This document shows, piece by piece, positions 62,410 through 64,000 of a stretch of 64,000 nucleotides of DNA. The position numbers and the translations under genes are program-made. How positions within the stretch are numbered: the first letter of the stretch is position 1; each line of letters begins with the position of its first letter. The stretch lies in contig NZ_LYWY01000040.1 in assembly GCF_001661915.1 (NCBI RefSeq), forward strand, positions 307,079-371,078, in the 5' to 3' direction. Below the pieces are notes generated by a model. It saw nothing but the letters and a program-made list of their open reading frames with translations, was not told where the DNA came from and did no database searches. The stretch comes from Croceicoccus pelagius. Lineage in GTDB: Bacteria > Pseudomonadota > Alphaproteobacteria > Sphingomonadales > Sphingomonadaceae.

Positions 62410-64000
62410 ATGACTGAGCTACGCTATTGGAAGTATTCGGTGGATTATCATGACGATGATCCGTGGGATAAGGACAACATTGCCGACAACGGCATCACCG
62501 ACTTCGCCATTCCGGTCGGCCCATACACGGGCGACGACTACACCGGGGACGGCAAGGTCGACATAGACCTTACCGGTTACACTTACGACAGCGACGGCAA
62601 TCCTGTTGACTTCGACGTGAACGGCCAAGGGCTCGTTACGATCGATGGTGTCATTTTCGAAGGCGGCTCGATCAATTCGGGTACCGGTAACTTCAACGAC
62701 TTCCTGGGCATCCAGAACACGGGAACCGAATTCGGCTTCAATACCGACAGCTCCGACCCCTCGAACCCGCATATCAAGACTTCGGGCAATTTCACGCATA
62801 CGATCACGCTGGCGGACATCGCGATCACGACCGATCCCGATACGGGGATTGCCTATTACGACTTCCGGCTTGACGCGAACGAGAACAATTCATCGCTTGA
62901 AGAAGCGCAGATCTCGCTCGACACCTTCACGATCTTCACGTCGCTCGATGGAAACATCTCCGACAAGACCACGCTGTTTGGGCAGCACATAGCATACGAC
63001 ATGGACGGCGCGCACACGGGCGACATCTATGACGTTTCCATCATCATCACCGATGCCTACTCGTCAGGCTCGGGGCGCTCGGACCTCTCCGTCCTGATCC
63101 CGGTCAGCTATTTCGAAGGGATGTCGGAGGAGGAAACCTACCTCTACCTCTATACAGAGTTCGGATATGCCGATCCAGTTCCCGATTCCAACGGCCAGAA
63201 CGGATATGACAACGATTACGATACCGACGCGACGTTCGAGGAATGGCGCACGCAAAATGCCGTAAAGTTCTACGGCACGAAGTTCCGCGACAGCGATGGC
63301 GACGGAGTGCGGGATGATGGCGAAGGCCCGGTCGCGGGCGTCGTGATGAAGCTGTTTGCCGACACGAACCTCAACGGCGTTCTCGATGCCGGCGACCAGT
63401 TGCTCCAGACAACCGAAACCGACGCATCGGGTAACTACCAATTCTATGGCGTGAAGGTCGGCGCGACCTATTTCGTGCAGGAAGAAGTGCCTGATGGCGC
63501 TTATCTCACCACCGGGGCGTACGAAACCGTCGTGGTGTCCGCCAGCGCAGATCCGGGCACGCTCTACAACGTCGATCCGATCGGCAATTTCTACACATTC
63601 GACATTTCGGGCGTGAAGTATCTCGACAGCGACGGCGATGGCGACACCACCGGTGAAAGCGGTCTGGGCGGCGTCACGATCTTCATCGACGTCAACGACA
63701 ACGGCACTTACGAAGCCGACACCGACGAGGCGACCACAACCGCCGACGACGGCTCGTGGTCCTTCACCGGCCTCGACGAGACCTACATCGGTCTCGACGT
63801 CTACGAGGTCGAGCCGAGCGGCTACTCGCAGACGCTGGGCCAGGCCGGCTACACCATCGATGCCGATGGCGCGGACGACATGGACTTCGCCAACTTCCCG
63901 CTCTTCGACATCTCGGGCGTGAAGTATCTCGACAGCGACGGTGATGGCGACACCACCGGTGAAAGCGGTCTGGGCGACGTCACGATCTTCATCGACGTCA
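62410..64000 (+). CDS. Large SdrD-B/Cna-B-like repeat protein, 3' end missing
   Basis: At least 530 residues, open to the window edge. The ATG at 62410 has GGGGA about 8 bases upstream. There is no signal peptide (MTELRYWKYSVDYHDDDPWD), which suggests type I secretion through a C-terminal signal that would lie outside the window. Residues about 1-290 form a unique acidic beta-rich domain. From about 295 come SdrD-B-like modules with calcium-type DxDxDG loops (FRDSDGDGVRDDGEGPVAG, YLDSDGDGDTTGESGLGGV, DVNDNGTYEADTDE). It is probably a surface or secreted adhesin. The full size and C-terminus need the adjacent sequence. Confidence 0.85.
   Translation, partial: MTELRYWKYSVDYHDDDPWDKDNIADNGITDFAIPVGPYTGDDYTGDGKVDIDLTGYTYDSDGNPVDFDVNGQGLVTIDGVIFEGGSINSGTGNFNDFLGIQNTGTEFGFNTDSSDPSNPHIKTSGNFTHTITLADIAITTDPDTGIAYYDFRLDANENNSSLEEAQISLDTFTIFTSLDGNISDKTTLFGQHIAYDMDGAHTGDIYDVSIIITDAYSSGSGRSDLSVLIPVSYFEGMSEEETYLYLYTEFGYADPVPDSNGQNGYDNDYDTDATFEEWRTQNAVKFYGTKFRDSDGDGVRDDGEGPVAGVVMKLFADTNLNGVLDAGDQLLQTTETDASGNYQFYGVKVGATYFVQEEVPDGAYLTTGAYETVVVSASADPGTLYNVDPIGNFYTFDISGVKYLDSDGDGDTTGESGLGGVTIFIDVNDNGTYEADTDEATTTADDGSWSFTGLDETYIGLDVYEVEPSGYSQTLGQAGYTIDADGADDMDFANFPLFDISGVKYLDSDGDGDTTGESGLGDVTIFIDV
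63601..64000 (+). repeat. Tandem 306-base repeat in the SdrD-B-like gene
   Basis: A unit starting GACAT(T/C)TCGGGCGTGAAG begins at 63601 and again at 63907, exactly 306 bases (102 codons) later. In the first roughly 94 bases the two copies differ at three positions. The second copy is cut by the window edge, so the number of copies is not known. Confidence 0.88.

Overview
The window is high-GC chromosomal DNA with no phage, insertion sequence or CRISPR array that I can see. It most likely comes from an alphaproteobacterium of the order Sphingomonadales (Novosphingobium/Erythrobacter/Croceicoccus-like). The signs are a PhyR-NepR-EcfG general stress locus, two large TonB-dependent receptors with an adjacent TPR-sulfotransferase, sucC separated from sucD, alphaproteobacterial class I PHA synthase/phasin genes, and a possible ceramide-type hydroxylase/acyltransferase pair. 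Assignment is by gene content only; no 16S rRNA gene is present.

Layout. 1-2.4 kb: the end of an OmpR-type response regulator and its histidine kinase, then a convergent Lrp/AsnC regulator. 2.5-6.1 kb: branched-chain 2-oxoacid dehydrogenase E1alpha-E1beta-E2, read divergently from the Lrp gene. 6.2-14 kb: housekeeping genes gpmA, purE-purK-folA, ribF, ileS, lspA and a small lipoprotein. 14-24.6 kb: CNNM/CorC protein, OmpA-like lipoprotein, CysQ-like phosphatase, sucC, etfBA, LOG-family protein, thiD-DUF1272-glmM, sodB. 24.7-31.4 kb: the general stress response island, with an AI-2E family protein, ecfG, nepR, a CHASE/HisKA_2 sensor kinase, phyR, a Crp/Fnr regulator and a single-domain response regulator. 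EcfG-type promoters (GGAAC-N16/17-CGTT) lie in front of nepR, phyR, the single-domain regulator and the remote OmpA gene. Between the Crp/Fnr gene and the single-domain regulator lies an unannotated RNA-like element: a GGAAC-type promoter, a hairpin with a C-rich loop and a strong terminator, resembling the GsrN class of stress sRNAs.

31.4-38.2 kb: GNAT-like acyltransferase plus fatty-acid-hydroxylase-like protein, small lipoproteins, LptF-LptG and ClpS. 38.3-50.3 kb: polyhydroxyalkanoate genes in two clusters. One is a class I PhaC plus a phasin with a histone-like N-terminus, with palindromic TTGCAnTGCA operators; the other is a class III-like PhaC with a very small PhaE-like partner and a GNAT protein. 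Between them lie an aminotransferase, tRNA-Cys and tRNA-Thr, a KstD-like flavoprotein, an AAA+ protein with a degenerate first module, a PilZ protein and a lipase-like hydrolase. 50.4-61.8 kb: a PaoABC-type molybdenum aldehyde oxidoreductase, two TonB-dependent receptors with a small unknown gene between them, and a TPR-sulfotransferase. 61.8-64 kb: an AT-richer intergenic stretch holding a possible 43-codon gene, then a large SdrD-B-like repeat protein that runs off the end.

Together the genes cover central carbon and branched-chain amino acid degradation, electron transfer to the ETF pool, carbon storage, envelope biogenesis and an almost complete general stress response circuit. That circuit appears to control itself through its own promoters.
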